Source of the DNA: Gemmatimonadales bacterium
GTDB lineage: Bacteria; Krumholzibacteriota; Krumholzibacteriia; LZORAL124-64-63
Direction: 5' to 3'
NCBI GenBank assembly: GCA_019038745.1
Contig: JAHOYV010000031.1
Coordinates: forward strand, 1-56,084
DNA length: 56,084 bases
Shown here: piece by piece, positions 45,325-54,489 of the stretch
Layout of the letters: every line of letters starts with the position of its first letter
Numbering within the stretch: position 1 is the first letter of the stretch
Notes under the pieces: model-generated
The model's database searches: none
What the model was told of the DNA's origin: nothing
What the model saw: the letters and a program-made list of their open reading frames with translations, nothing else
Program-made: the position numbers and the translations under genes

Positions 45325-46818
45325 GTGGGAGCTTCCCGAAGTGTGGCGAAGAACACCTTCCTGTTGACGATCGGTCTGCTGTCCGGTCGGGCTCTGGGTC
45401 TTGTTCTAATCAAGAAGATGACTCCCATCCTGGGTACCGACGGAATAGGGATCTGGGTTACCGCCACCGACCTGACCGCCATCCTGAGTGTGGTGGCCAA
45501 CTTCGGATTGAGCACATTGTTGACCCGGGAGATCACGCGCGCTCCTGTTCTGACGTTGCCGCTGTTCTGGGCCACGTTGCGGATCCGGTGGTTGATCGGG
45601 TCGGCCTGCTATCTTTTCCTGTTGGGTTTTGTTCACGTCTCAGGTTACACGGAGTTGGCGCGGGCCGCCGCGTTGTTGACCGGTCTGGCCATCTTCATCG
45701 AGTCGACCAGCATGGCCTGCGATTCGGTTTTGCAGGCCCACGAGAAGGTGCAGTACCAGTCGATTGGACAGATGGTCTCGGCCGTGGTGTATTTCGGTCT
45801 GGGCTGGATCTGGCTGGAAGCCGGCCACGGCCTGATGGGCGTGATCTGGGCCAACGTCGTCAGCCGAATCGTGCGTCTGCTCGTCATGGCGCCCCTGATG
45901 TTCTGGAAAACCGGTCCCTGGCGCTGGCGTGATCCCGATGGAGCCATTCCGCCGGACCTTCGTTGGATCCTTAAACTGGGGTTGCCGATTTTTCTCTCCT
46001 CGACCTTCGGTATCATTTACAACAAGGTCGATACGATCATGATCAAGGGCATCCTGGGCGATTCTTCCGCGGGGATCTACGGGCTCGGCCATCGAGCCCT
46101 GGACATGATGGTCATCGTGCCCAACCTCTTCGGCACGGCTCTGTTTCCGGTTATGGCGCGCTACGGATTGCGGTCTCCGTCCGATGCGGTGCGGCTGGGT
46201 GAACGCGCCCTGCGTTTCATGTTGATTTTGATGCTGCCTCTAACCCTCTTTCTGACCTTCGTCGCCGGGCCGATTATCCACTGGTTCGATCCGAACCGCG
46301 AATTTCCCGATTCCATACCGGTGCTGATGATCGTGATCTGGGGACTGCCCTTATACGCCTCCACCATCATCTTCAACCGGTTGCTGATCACCGCGAACCG
46401 GGAGCGGGCCTTTGTCGTTATCAGCCTGGTTTCCATGTTGGCCAATATCGTGTTGAACAGCCTGTTGATCCCTCGATACAGTTATTTTGGAGCTTCGTGG
46501 GCCACCATTGCGAGTGTTTCCCTCAGTTTCGTACTGCACGTGCGCTACTTGGCGGCTACGGATTACAAGCTGCCGTTGTTGAGGGCTTTGGCAGGTCCCG
46601 GGGTGGCCATGCTGATGGCCTGGGGTGCAACCGTTGCCCTGATTGGATTCGCCTTGCCGGACTGGGGGATCTCCTGGTTCGGGTTACCCCTGGACCGGGG
46701 TTGGGGACCGTTCCTGGGTAGCGTGGGGGTGATGGCTGTTATGTATGCCCTGGCCATCGCGGGACTGCGTGTTGTGCGAGGCAAGGATCTTGAACTTTTG
46801 AGGGAATTGGGTGGGTAG
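45325..46818 (+). CDS. Polysaccharide/oligosaccharide flippase (MOP/Wzx-like)
   Basis: The product is about 497 residues with 12-14 hydrophobic segments in the polysaccharide-transport arrangement; the first is preceded by SVAKNTFLLTIG, and GIIYNKVDTIMIKGILG in mid-protein is typical of Wzx/MurJ-like exporters. It should flip lipid-linked glycan precursors across the inner membrane. The stop TAG of the preceding gene is part of its Shine-Dalgarno AGGAG (45314-45318). ATG 45319 touches that site, so GTG 45325 (or GTG 45322) is the likelier start. The adjacent outer-membrane barrel suggests an envelope-glycan function shared by the pair (inference). Confidence 0.85.
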   Translation: MGASRSVAKNTFLLTIGLLSGRALGLVLIKKMTPILGTDGIGIWVTATDLTAILSVVANFGLSTLLTREITRAPVLTLPLFWATLRIRWLIGSACYLFLLGFVHVSGYTELARAAALLTGLAIFIESTSMACDSVLQAHEKVQYQSIGQMVSAVVYFGLGWIWLEAGHGLMGVIWANVVSRIVRLLVMAPLMFWKTGPWRWRDPDGAIPPDLRWILKLGLPIFLSSTFGIIYNKVDTIMIKGILGDSSAGIYGLGHRALDMMVIVPNLFGTALFPVMARYGLRSPSDAVRLGERALRFMLILMLPLTLFLTFVAGPIIHWFDPNREFPDSIPVLMIVIWGLPLYASTIIFNRLLITANRERAFVVISLVSMLANIVLNSLLIPRYSYFGASWATIASVSLSFVLHVRYLAATDYKLPLLRALAGPGVAMLMAWGATVALIGFALPDWGISWFGLPLDRGWGPFLGSVGVMAVMYALAIAGLRVVRGKDLELLRELGG

Positions 46819-47026
46819 TTAATCAGGAGCGATGTATTCAAGCGAGCTTACCGGTTGTCGCTACTATTTATTTGCTTGGTAAAATGCATGTATGCACTAA
46901 GCTGTTGTTTTTCAAGGCGGGCGGAACATTTCGGTAGGGACAACTGCTCGCCAGGGAAAACAATGTTGGAGCGAACTAGTCGAATCAGAATTTTCTCTTT
47001 TATTACTTTCTTTTGAAAGGATAAAC

Positions 47027-49183
47027 ATGATAGCTCGATTATTTATTATAAGCATTTTGCTCCTCACCGCTGACTTGGGATTCGCCTCTGACTGTGCGGT
47101 GTATGAAGGTCATCTACACTGGCGCTCCACTCTCAAAAGTTCGGGAATTGAATACTGGGAGAAGCACGCCAAGGCTGAGTCTTTGATATTAACCCTGACT
47201 TCGGATAACCGTTTGCTGATCTCGGATGTTTCCAATCCGGACTTGCCAATATCTGCTGCGGAAATGAGCTTCCCGAGTGGTGGCCATTCTGTTTGGTCCA
47301 GGGGGTCAACCGCCTTCGTTGAGTGCATATTGGATGGACTCCTTGTCCTTGCGGTCCTGGATATCCAGGATCCTCAACAACCGGTTATCACCCAAACGAT
47401 ACCCTTGGATGCTTGGATATCAGATCTGGGATTTCAAGAAAACCAAGTAGTTTATGCACTTAATAACCGGACAATGGCTATCTATGAAATCACCTCTCCA
47501 GGGAATCTACAGCACCTTAATACCATTTCCACCGATTACCAGATCCGCGACCTGGAGTTCCATGCCGGCTTGGTCTATGCCGGTACGGAGGAAGAGCTGA
47601 TTATCTCCGATTTCTCTGATCCCATGGCCCCGGTTGAACTAAACAATATCCCTGGATATTGTTTGGACATGGTTTTTGACGGCAACATCATGATGAAGAC
47701 GTCCTCATACCCCGACAATCGGTTACGATCCTATGATGTCTCCGACCCCCTGGTCCCGACACTTTTGGACGAACTGCAAATTCCGAACCTGATCGAATCA
47801 ATCGACCTTAGTGCCGGCCTTGCTGTGGTAGCAACACCTTATCCCACAAGCCTTTACTCGGTCTCTCTTGACGGGAAAATTGATTTCATTTCAGAGATTT
47901 CCCAAAGGGGTGTTTATGGTTCCAGGACGTTTTTCGACGAGGAAAATCTGTTCTATTGCAATGATGCTGGCATCAACATAATGGAATTGGGCAACAGCCT
48001 GCCTACGCCTTTGAAATCTTCAACTTTTATTAGACTTGGCATCAGTAGTATTGAATTGAAGGGCGACTTCGCCTTCTTGGCGTATTATTCCGGCCTCAAA
48101 GTCTACGATCTAAGCGATCCGTTTGAGCCGGCTTTGGCAGGATCCTTAACTACTACTCACAGTCTTTCTAATATCGAGATTCAGGACAACCATGCTTTTG
48201 TACTCAAAAATGGGGAAATGACGGCAATTGATATTTCTGATCCTACGATACCTCAGGCGGTGGGGACTCTTACGGGTCTGTATAATGGATATATTAGGTG
48301 TACAGCTCTGGCGGACAATACACTATGGATCTACCACGATTGGACAAATCTGGAAGCGGTGGACGTCAGTGATCCAAGCAATCCACAACTGCAATTCAGC
48401 ATGGAGTGGGATCATATAATCACAGACATGGAAGTGGTCGGCGATCTTTTGCATGTCGTAGATAGGGACGGCGATTATAGAATTTACTCAACAACAACTT
48501 TCCCGCCTTCGGAAATTGCAGTCCTTAATGTTTCAAACTGGGCAACCGGAGTCTCCGTGCAGGACAACCTTGCTCTGGTTGGCTGTCTCTTCTATGGTGC
48601 CGCCCTCGTGGATATTTCAGAACCGGATGCTCCAGTTCTGCTAACTCACCACTCCCTAACCGAAAACACATCAGGAGTTTTGTTGAAGGATAATTTAGCA
48701 TTAATCGGCTCGGAAACTTCTTTGCAAGTGTTGGATGTCTCCAACCCCCAATTTCCTGTTTCCGTGGGAACGGTGTTGGAAGAAGCGCATGAGCCACGAA
48801 TGCTGGACAATGGTGGCATTTTGGTTTGGTCGGAATATTTCCAAATGATGAATGTACTCCACCATCCTTGCGAAATGTTGACAATGGTGGAAATACCTCC
48901 CGTTGCAAGCGAGGTCCAACTTTCCATCTACCCCAATCCCTTCAATCCGAGTACGACGATAGTTTTCAATATAAAGCAAGCCGGACTTGTGGGTGTCGCT
49001 GTTTACGACTTGTCTGGGCGGCGGATTCGAACGCTGTACTCGGGCTTGCTGGAGGTTGGCGCTCACGAGACGGTCTGGGACGGTCGCAATGAGCACGACC
49101 AAGTAGTAGCGTCGGGAATGTACCTTGTTCAGCTGGAATCTCCTCGGACGGTGAGCAGTCGCAGGGTCGTATTGCTGAAATGA
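47027..49183 (+). CDS. Secreted LVIVD-repeat beta-propeller protein with C-terminal sorting domain
   Basis: The 718-residue protein has a signal peptide (about 1-20). About nine LVIVD-type repeats follow, each with the DVSDPxxP core (such as LLISDVSNPDLP, LKVYDLSDPFEP, LEAVDVSDPSNP), forming a predicted beta-propeller. A FlgD-like/type A secretion sorting domain (about 630-718) starts with YPNPFNPSTT and ends SRRVVLLK. It is probably displayed or released through a type IX-like route. Codon use is visibly more A/T-rich than in neighbouring genes. The gene stands alone, with AAAGGA before its ATG. Ligands are unknown. Confidence 0.85.
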   Translation: MIARLFIISILLLTADLGFASDCAVYEGHLHWRSTLKSSGIEYWEKHAKAESLILTLTSDNRLLISDVSNPDLPISAAEMSFPSGGHSVWSRGSTAFVECILDGLLVLAVLDIQDPQQPVITQTIPLDAWISDLGFQENQVVYALNNRTMAIYEITSPGNLQHLNTISTDYQIRDLEFHAGLVYAGTEEELIISDFSDPMAPVELNNIPGYCLDMVFDGNIMMKTSSYPDNRLRSYDVSDPLVPTLLDELQIPNLIESIDLSAGLAVVATPYPTSLYSVSLDGKIDFISEISQRGVYGSRTFFDEENLFYCNDAGINIMELGNSLPTPLKSSTFIRLGISSIELKGDFAFLAYYSGLKVYDLSDPFEPALAGSLTTTHSLSNIEIQDNHAFVLKNGEMTAIDISDPTIPQAVGTLTGLYNGYIRCTALADNTLWIYHDWTNLEAVDVSDPSNPQLQFSMEWDHIITDMEVVGDLLHVVDRDGDYRIYSTTTFPPSEIAVLNVSNWATGVSVQDNLALVGCLFYGAALVDISEPDAPVLLTHHSLTENTSGVLLKDNLALIGSETSLQVLDVSNPQFPVSVGTVLEEAHEPRMLDNGGILVWSEYFQMMNVLHHPCEMLTMVEIPPVASEVQLSIYPNPFNPSTTIVFNIKQAGLVGVAVYDLSGRRIRTLYSGLLEVGAHETVWDGRNEHDQVVASGMYLVQLESPRTVSSRRVVLLK

Positions 49184-49493
49184 TATGGATGCCCAGTGCT
49201 GCCAAGATCAGGACTGAGATTTTTTGCCGCAGAGGCTAACCGTCAAACTACGTTGGTCCGTCGAAGCGGTGGTTACCGAAAAACCATCCTCGGCGGTTTT
49301 AGGATAATGTCTCAGCAGAAGATTCAAGAATCCCACAACCGTTTTCCTGAAATCCCATGTTGATTTTTATCCCCAATGTCGTGTTGAATGTTCCCTGATC
49401 CGAGCCAGGGTTTCCCAGGGCGGAATCCGCTTTGCCACCGAGAGATAACGCTGGGCCTGTTTTCAAGTTGTCCGGCACTCCCGAAAGGTTCCT
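49184..49493. other. Intergenic region before the AGCS symporter
   Basis: A gap of 310 bp. It holds a weak hairpin candidate (AAAACC near 49280 pairing with GGTTTT near 49295) after the LVIVD gene and a second short CCCTG/CAGGG pairing near 49400. No convincing coding frame or strong promoter is visible. Confidence 0.4.
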
Positions 49494-51161
49494 ATGGATT
49501 TTCTAAATAATTTCGCATCCGGGCTGGCTGGCACGGTCTGGGGCTGGCCGGAAGTTTTCCCGGTGATGGTGGCGGCTCTGCTGATCACGGGTTTGTTCAC
49601 CACCATATCGCTGCGGTTTATTCAGCTACGCAAGCTCAAGCACAGTCTGGATGTGGTCCGCGGCAAGTACGATGATCCCAGTCACGAGGGTGATCTCAGC
49701 CATTTCCAGGCCCTGACCACGGCGCTGTCGGCGACCGTGGGGATAGGCAACATCGCCGGGGTGGCAACGGCCATCCATTACGGCGGCCCGGGCGCCCTTT
49801 TCTGGATGTGGGTAACCGCGGTTTTCGGCATGGCGCTGAAGTACGCCGAGTGCACACTCGCCATCAAGTATCGCCAGATCCTACCGGACGGTAGTGCCTC
49901 AGGCGGACCGATGTACTATATCGAGAAGGGGCTGGGCAAGAACTGGAAACCTCTGGCCGTGGCGTTCGCCGTGTGCGCGGTGATCTCCAGTTTTGGGTCT
50001 GGCAACAGTATTCAGGCTTTCACGGTAGCCGATCAGATCCGCAGCGACCTGGGAGTATCCACCTGGATAACAGGCCTGATTTCCGCCTCCTTGGTGGCGC
50101 TGGTAATTCTGGGCGGGATCAAACGCATCGGGGCGGTGACGAGTAAACTGGTGCCGTACATGGCGGTCATCTATGTAGTCAGCGGCGCGTTGATCCTGTT
50201 GCTGAACCTGTCGGCCTTGCCCGGGGCCATCACTTCGATCTTCGCTTCGGCTTTCAAGCCCGCAGCCCAGGTAGGGGGCTTCGCCGGAGGCACGTTCATC
50301 TTCATGCTGACCTGGGGTGTCAAGCGGGGCCTGTTCTCCAACGAGTCGGGACAGGGTTCGGCCCCGATCGCCCACGCGGCAGCCAAGACGGACGAGCCGG
50401 TTCGCGAAGGTGTGGTTGCCATGATGGGGCCGTTGATCGACACGTTGATCATCTGCTCGATCACCGGATTGGTAATTCTGTCCACCGGGGCCTGGCGGGA
50501 CAAGGTCGCCGATTCGGTTCCGGTCAACACCCAATCCGCGCTGACGGTTATCCAGGAAAACGCCCAGGTACTCACCGACGGCAAGGTGTCGGACGAGATG
50601 AAATTTACCGGTGAGGTCGAGTGTTTGTCCGGCCGGCCCCAGGGTGTTTTCATGGTGCGCAACCACTCCCTGGTTGAGATGCCGGTCTTCTCCGGCGAAG
50701 ACGGCACCTTGTTCGAAGGGATTTTGTCGGTGGAGGATGGAGACATCCAAACCGATGAATTGGCTGCCCTGACGTTATCCGGCCACATGGCCCAGAACGG
50801 ATCGCCGTTGACGGCCATGGCCTTCAAACGTGGTCTTTCGCCCTTCGGCGATTGGGGGCACCTGCTGATCACGCTGAGCGTGGTTTTGTTCGGCATCTCC
50901 ACGGCTATCAGCTGGAGCTACTATGGTGATCGGGCGGTAGTGTACCTGTTCGGGCCGAAATTCGTTTTTCCCTACAAAATCATCTTCTGCGTGATGAACT
51001 TCCTGGGGGCGATTTTCACGCTTGAAGTGGTCTGGAATTTCGGGGACAGTGCTCTGGGCTTGATGGCTTTGCCCAATCTCATCGCCCTGATCTTCCTGGC
51101 CAAAAAAGTCCGGGGAATGACCGGGGAATACTTTTCAAGGGACCACAAACCCTATCGATGA
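49494..51161 (+). CDS. Sodium:alanine symporter (AGCS) family transporter
   Basis: The 555-residue protein has about 11 transmembrane helices with the AGCS pattern: QALTTALSATVGIGNIAGVATAIHYGGPGALFWMW near residue 75 and KYAECTLAIKYR near 122. Further motifs are GMYYIEKGLGKNW-like, NESGQGSAPIAHAAAKT near 285 and ISWSYYGDRAVVYLFG near 475. It takes up small neutral amino acids with Na+ (or H+). A non-membrane insert of roughly 100 residues (about 345-445) separates TM8 and TM9, so the protein is longer than the usual 450. AAAGG precedes the ATG. The stop overlaps an ATG but the next gene more likely starts at 51209. Confidence 0.92.
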   Translation: MDFLNNFASGLAGTVWGWPEVFPVMVAALLITGLFTTISLRFIQLRKLKHSLDVVRGKYDDPSHEGDLSHFQALTTALSATVGIGNIAGVATAIHYGGPGALFWMWVTAVFGMALKYAECTLAIKYRQILPDGSASGGPMYYIEKGLGKNWKPLAVAFAVCAVISSFGSGNSIQAFTVADQIRSDLGVSTWITGLISASLVALVILGGIKRIGAVTSKLVPYMAVIYVVSGALILLLNLSALPGAITSIFASAFKPAAQVGGFAGGTFIFMLTWGVKRGLFSNESGQGSAPIAHAAAKTDEPVREGVVAMMGPLIDTLIICSITGLVILSTGAWRDKVADSVPVNTQSALTVIQENAQVLTDGKVSDEMKFTGEVECLSGRPQGVFMVRNHSLVEMPVFSGEDGTLFEGILSVEDGDIQTDELAALTLSGHMAQNGSPLTAMAFKRGLSPFGDWGHLLITLSVVLFGISTAISWSYYGDRAVVYLFGPKFVFPYKIIFCVMNFLGAIFTLEVVWNFGDSALGLMALPNLIALIFLAKKVRGMTGEYFSRDHKPYR

Positions 51162-51208
51162 TTCATGTGGATCGCAACCGGACCAGGCATCCAACAGGAG
51201 ACCGCAAC

Positions 51209-52087
51209 ATGGCGACCAGGGAAATGAAAGTGAATATAAAAACCACCGTGCCGTCCGAGACGGTGGCTGACCGCATGGAGAATCTTGCGGCGGCCGGCAA
51301 ACTGACCGCCCGCAACGCGGATCTGCATTGGCTGTACGAGCAGTCGGTTCAGAATGTGACTTTCGAAGTGAAATTCATCGACCGGGTTTTCCAAAGGGAA
51401 TACGGAAACAAACCCACCTTCCTGCGTGAGGATTTCTGCGGGACGGCCTTGTTGTGCGGCGAGTGGGTCAAGAAGCGGTCTGCCAACACGGCTCTTGGGG
51501 TGGATTTCGATGGTCCCACGCTGGAGTGGGGCAGGATAAACAACATCGAACCGTTGGGTCGGCGAGCCTCGGCCGTCACCCTGGTGCAGGACGATGTGCG
51601 CCAGGTGACCGGACAGCCGGCCGACGTAGTCGCAGCGATGAACTTCAGCTGGTGGGGATTCAAGACCCGTGCCGAGTTGAGCGAATATTTCCGTACAGCC
51701 TACGGCAATCTCGGCCAAGAGGGCATGTTGGTGTTGGATTGCTACGGCGGTCCGGAAGCCCAGGTGCCGCAGATCGAGGAGCGGGAGCAGAACGGATTCG
51801 ATTACCTGTGGGACCAGGATCACTTCAATCCGATCACCGGTGACGTCCGTTGTCTGATCCACTTTCGTTTCCCAGACGGGAGTAAACTGAAGAAGGCTTT
51901 CAGCTATGATTGGCGGCTGTGGTCACTGTACGACACTTGCGATCTGCTGGCGGAATGCGGGTTTCGTAAGACTGAGGTTTTCTGGGAGGGCACCGACAAG
52001 GACGGAGAGCCCAGTGGCGTGTTTCGGCAGAGCAGAAAGGGCGACCTTGCGCCGGCCTGGGTTGCCTATATAATTGCATTCCGGTAG
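51209..52087 (+). CDS. Class I SAM-dependent methyltransferase
   Basis: The 292-residue protein has the Rossmann-type methyltransferase fold. Motif I is diverged as REDFCGTALLCGEWVKK (about 85), followed by GVDFDGPTLEWGR (motif II acidic residue), an AAMNFSWWGFKT motif IV region and GMLVLDCYGGPEAQ. The acceptor is unknown. CAGGAG 8 nt before ATG 51209 decides the start; the frame opens earlier at 51158, overlapping the symporter stop. A C-terminal strand ends PAWVAYIIAFR. It shares transcription direction with the symporter but no evident pathway. Confidence 0.87.
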   Translation: MATREMKVNIKTTVPSETVADRMENLAAAGKLTARNADLHWLYEQSVQNVTFEVKFIDRVFQREYGNKPTFLREDFCGTALLCGEWVKKRSANTALGVDFDGPTLEWGRINNIEPLGRRASAVTLVQDDVRQVTGQPADVVAAMNFSWWGFKTRAELSEYFRTAYGNLGQEGMLVLDCYGGPEAQVPQIEEREQNGFDYLWDQDHFNPITGDVRCLIHFRFPDGSKLKKAFSYDWRLWSLYDTCDLLAECGFRKTEVFWEGTDKDGEPSGVFRQSRKGDLAPAWVAYIIAFR

Positions 52088-52198
52088 AGGGTAAAATTCT
52101 TCTTCAGGGGAAAAAAAACCGGGACGATATTGGGCGGGGAGCGAGAGTCATTTCCGATTTCATGGAAATCGAAAATTTTTATGGAGCGTGAAGAGACG

Positions 52199-52477
52199 AT
52201 GGATTTCAAGATATGTAAACAATGTGGTAAAGAAATCGAAGGGAACGGGGTTCTGTTCCGGAGTAAAGTGTTCTGCGGGGATGAATGCTGCGATGAGTTC
52301 GAAGATGAATTCTCATCCCGGGATATTCCTTCCCTGGAAGATCTGAACAAAGATCTGAAGGAAGAAGATGAAGGTCCATTGGCCGATACCCAGGAGGATT
52401 TGGGCTATCGTGACGGTGATGATTTGGATGATGACTTGGATGACGACGATTTCAATATCAGCAACGACGATTTTTGA
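52199..52477 (+). CDS. Small zinc-ribbon protein with acidic tail
   Basis: The 92-residue protein begins MDFKICKQCGKEI. Cys6, Cys9, Cys26 and Cys30 (or 31) form a CxxC...CxxxC zinc-ribbon. The second half is extremely acidic (DDDLDDDDF near the end), like RNA-polymerase-associated or chaperone tails. No named family is recognised. ATG 52199 is chosen because it begins the conserved-looking part; ATG 52181 has no site. A hairpin terminator follows the stop directly. Its role, if any, with the neighbouring methyltransferase is unknown. Confidence 0.65.
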   Translation: MDFKICKQCGKEIEGNGVLFRSKVFCGDECCDEFEDEFSSRDIPSLEDLNKDLKEEDEGPLADTQEDLGYRDGDDLDDDLDDDDFNISNDDF

Positions 52478-52503
52478 ACCGCCCGGGAATTAACCGGGCG
52501 GTT
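52477..52503. terminator. Terminator-like hairpin between convergent genes
   Basis: Positions 52477-52486 pair with 52494-52503 (GC core CCGCCCGG, 10 bp or more, 7-nt loop). It directly follows the small zinc-ribbon gene and precedes the end of the exported-protein gene on the other strand. There is no strong T-run. Confidence 0.55.
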
Positions 52504-52542
52504 TGATGACTATGCAGTCCGGATGCCCCGAAAGGAGCCCGG

Positions 52543-53319
52543 TCAGGGCAGCCGGTACTCGATTACCTGGGGCGCCACGGTGTGAGCCGGGTAATAGAAA
52601 TAGGAGTGCAGGAATATCCGCCCCCCAGCTTCATTGAGCCACCAACCAACAGGCACATCCACTTCTGTTCCGGCTGGAAATTCGATCTTCCGCACGAAAA
52701 ACCGGTCTTCGGGGAAATCCACGTTATAGGTGTAGCTCCAGCTTTGGTCTCCGGAAGACTTTGCTGCCTCTTTACGGATGGTTTTCAGGTTCAAGCGGAC
52801 AGTTTCCATGGGCGCCACCGGCACGGGAAGTTGGACGGAAATCCGGTACAGGCCGTTATCACCGGGGGATATATCCACCGGTAACTGGTTACCGAACTGG
52901 TCCCTGATATCATAGGAGTTGCCGCTTTCCATTTCCCATTCGGTAGCCCCCCAATTCACTGATTCGATCAGGTCAGAGCCGGTATTTTCAACGTCAAGGT
53001 TGGTCCAGATTTCAACCTCGCCATTAGGTCGGATTTTCTCGTACAAGGAGGTCTGGATGAGGCGGCCCTCGCCTAGATCATTCCGGTCGGGTGACTTGTT
53101 CCCATTAACGCTTACAAGCTCTTCAGCGTTGAACTGGTAGAATTGCCCGTCGCTCTGCAAAATAAAGCGGGACTGGCTGATTTCTCTCAAATAGCCGGTG
53201 ATGGGTTCGATTTGACCCTTGAGCACAACCTCAACGGGTTTGGCGGCCAAGACCGGACCAGCAACCAGCCAGGACATAACCAGGCCGATCAGTACGATTT
53301 TGTATTTCAAGACATTCAT
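52543..53319 (-). CDS. Exported protein of unknown function, downstream of anti-sigma gene
   Basis: The 258-residue protein starts with a signal peptide (about 1-26, IVLIGLVMSWLVAGPVLA). The rest is beta-rich: a small N-terminal domain (about 30-75; GYLREISQSRFILQSDGQFYQF), then FNIII/Ig-like strands with WTNLDVENTGSDLIESVNW and YRISVQLPVPVAPMETVRL. A secreted or periplasmic adhesive or sensor domain is possible. I do not recognise the family. AGGAGG precedes ATG 53319, 10 bp after the anti-sigma stop, so it is likely the third gene of the sigma operon and a member of its regulon. Confidence 0.7.
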   Translation of the reverse strand: MNVLKYKIVLIGLVMSWLVAGPVLAAKPVEVVLKGQIEPITGYLREISQSRFILQSDGQFYQFNAEELVSVNGNKSPDRNDLGEGRLIQTSLYEKIRPNGEVEIWTNLDVENTGSDLIESVNWGATEWEMESGNSYDIRDQFGNQLPVDISPGDNGLYRISVQLPVPVAPMETVRLNLKTIRKEAAKSSGDQSWSYTYNVDFPEDRFFVRKIEFPAGTEVDVPVGWWLNEAGGRIFLHSYFYYPAHTVAPQVIEYRLP

Positions 53320-53329
53320 AACAACCTCC

Positions 53330-53824
53330 TCAAAACAGTCGCCCGGAAAGGGACAAACTGCCCGAGACAAGTGGAGAGTCAGGACTCAGAACCTGGCCGC
53401 CGGAAACAACGGCCACCTGGCCCTGATCGGTAAACGAATCATCATTGCCAAAGGAAAACAGCATTGGCGTGAAGTGTACAAACAGCAGGATGCAGGCGAC
53501 CATGGCCGCTATCCCCAACCATTGCCGTGGTGAACTGTTGCGGGTTGCCGCCCAGCGCACGATTCTGAGTTGGGTGTCTCGGCTCAACCGGTTTTCCTGC
53601 GTTCGATCACCAACGGTGTCAGCCAGGATCTGCGCCCTCAGGTCGGCCGGCGCCTCCCGATCCAGAAACGAAAGCAACGCCTCGTCCCAGAATTTCTCGC
53701 CTTCGATCAAGCGGCAACACTCTTCACATTCGGCCAGGTGCAGACCCACCTCTTTGCGGGTTTGGGAATCTACCCGACCGTCGATGAATCGGCTCATAGT
53801 TTCACGAAATTCAGGGCAACGCAT
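53330..53824 (-). CDS. Anti-sigma factor with zinc-finger (zf-HC2) domain
   Basis: The 164-residue protein has a cytosolic N-terminal anti-sigma zinc-binding domain (about 1-45) with HLAECEECCRL, the HxxxCxxC motif. A linker and one transmembrane segment (about 103-122: WLGIAAMVACILLFVHFTPM) follow, then a short extracytoplasmic tail. It should hold the co-encoded ECF sigma factor at the membrane until an envelope signal releases it. The ATG overlaps the sigma gene's stop by 14 bp, which supports coupling. Confidence 0.88.
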   Translation of the reverse strand: MRCPEFRETMSRFIDGRVDSQTRKEVGLHLAECEECCRLIEGEKFWDEALLSFLDREAPADLRAQILADTVGDRTQENRLSRDTQLRIVRWAATRNSSPRQWLGIAAMVACILLFVHFTPMLFSFGNDDSFTDQGQVAVVSGGQVLSPDSPLVSGSLSLSGRLF

Positions 53825-54371
53825 GGCCCAACCTCTCCAGTTCGTCGCGCAGGACGCGGACAGCAGTGAATTTCCTCGAAGCGACGGTGCCGGGGCTGAT
53901 GCCAAGCACATCAGCGATGTTTTCGTACTTCATGCCCTCCACTTCCGAGAGCAGGAACACCGTGCGCTGGTCTTCGGACAGACAGCCCAGGGCTGATTCC
54001 AGGGCCTGGCCCAGGTCCTTTTGTTCCACCGAATTCGAAGGGGAATTTCGATATTGGGGTTGTGGCCCGATCCCTCCGGTCTGGTGGGAGGTAGAATCAT
54101 TTTCCTCTCCCCAGGCGTGGCGCTTGGCTTCTTCACGTTTGTTGCTTCGCCAGTTGGAAAGCGCGGTGTTTCGCGCGGTTGTGAAAATGTAGGCTTCGGA
54201 AATTTCTACTCCCGATTTACTCTGCCTGTGCAGGCGCAGGAAGGTCTCATGGGTCAAATCCCGGGCCGAGTCATCGTCACGAGTGAGGTTGTGCAGGTAG
54301 CGATAAACCCGGTCCAGATACGTGTCCACCAGATCGACAAATGTTTGGTCTGGGTTGGAATGCCGGGTCAT
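53811..54371 (-). CDS. ECF-type RNA polymerase sigma factor
   Basis: The 186-residue protein has sigma region 2 (about 10-75: YLDRVYRYLHNLTRDDDSARDLTHETFLRLHRQ) and region 4 (about 125-180: LSEDQRTVFLLSEVEGMKYENIADVLGISPGTVASRKFTAVRVLRDEL). A Ser/Gln/Asn-rich linker joins them. It belongs to the RpoE-like ECF group and directs stress or envelope genes. AAGG precedes its ATG. The anti-sigma factor and the exported protein follow in the same transcript. Its own promoter may carry an ECF-type box (see 54434-54460). Confidence 0.93.
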   Translation of the reverse strand: MTRHSNPDQTFVDLVDTYLDRVYRYLHNLTRDDDSARDLTHETFLRLHRQSKSGVEISEAYIFTTARNTALSNWRSNKREEAKRHAWGEENDSTSHQTGGIGPQPQYRNSPSNSVEQKDLGQALESALGCLSEDQRTVFLLSEVEGMKYENIADVLGISPGTVASRKFTAVRVLRDELERLGHALP

Positions 54372-54433
54372 TCTCTACCTTGGGGGTGGGCAACCTTGAG
54401 CGGCCAAGCAATAATTACCTAGCTTCGAGAAGG

Positions 54434-54460
54434 TAGACGCCGGGGGAGGGATTTTCTTCA
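54434..54460 (-). promoter_or_regulatory. Possible ECF-type autoregulated promoter
   Basis: On the minus strand TGAAGA (54460-54455) and CGTCTA (54439-54434) are separated by 15 nt, about 60 nt before the sigma ATG. The CGTC core is the usual ECF -10, while the -35 differs from the canonical GAAC. This is a hint only. Confidence 0.35.
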
Positions 54461-54489
54461 GAAATTTTTTTACAATATGGATGAATGGG

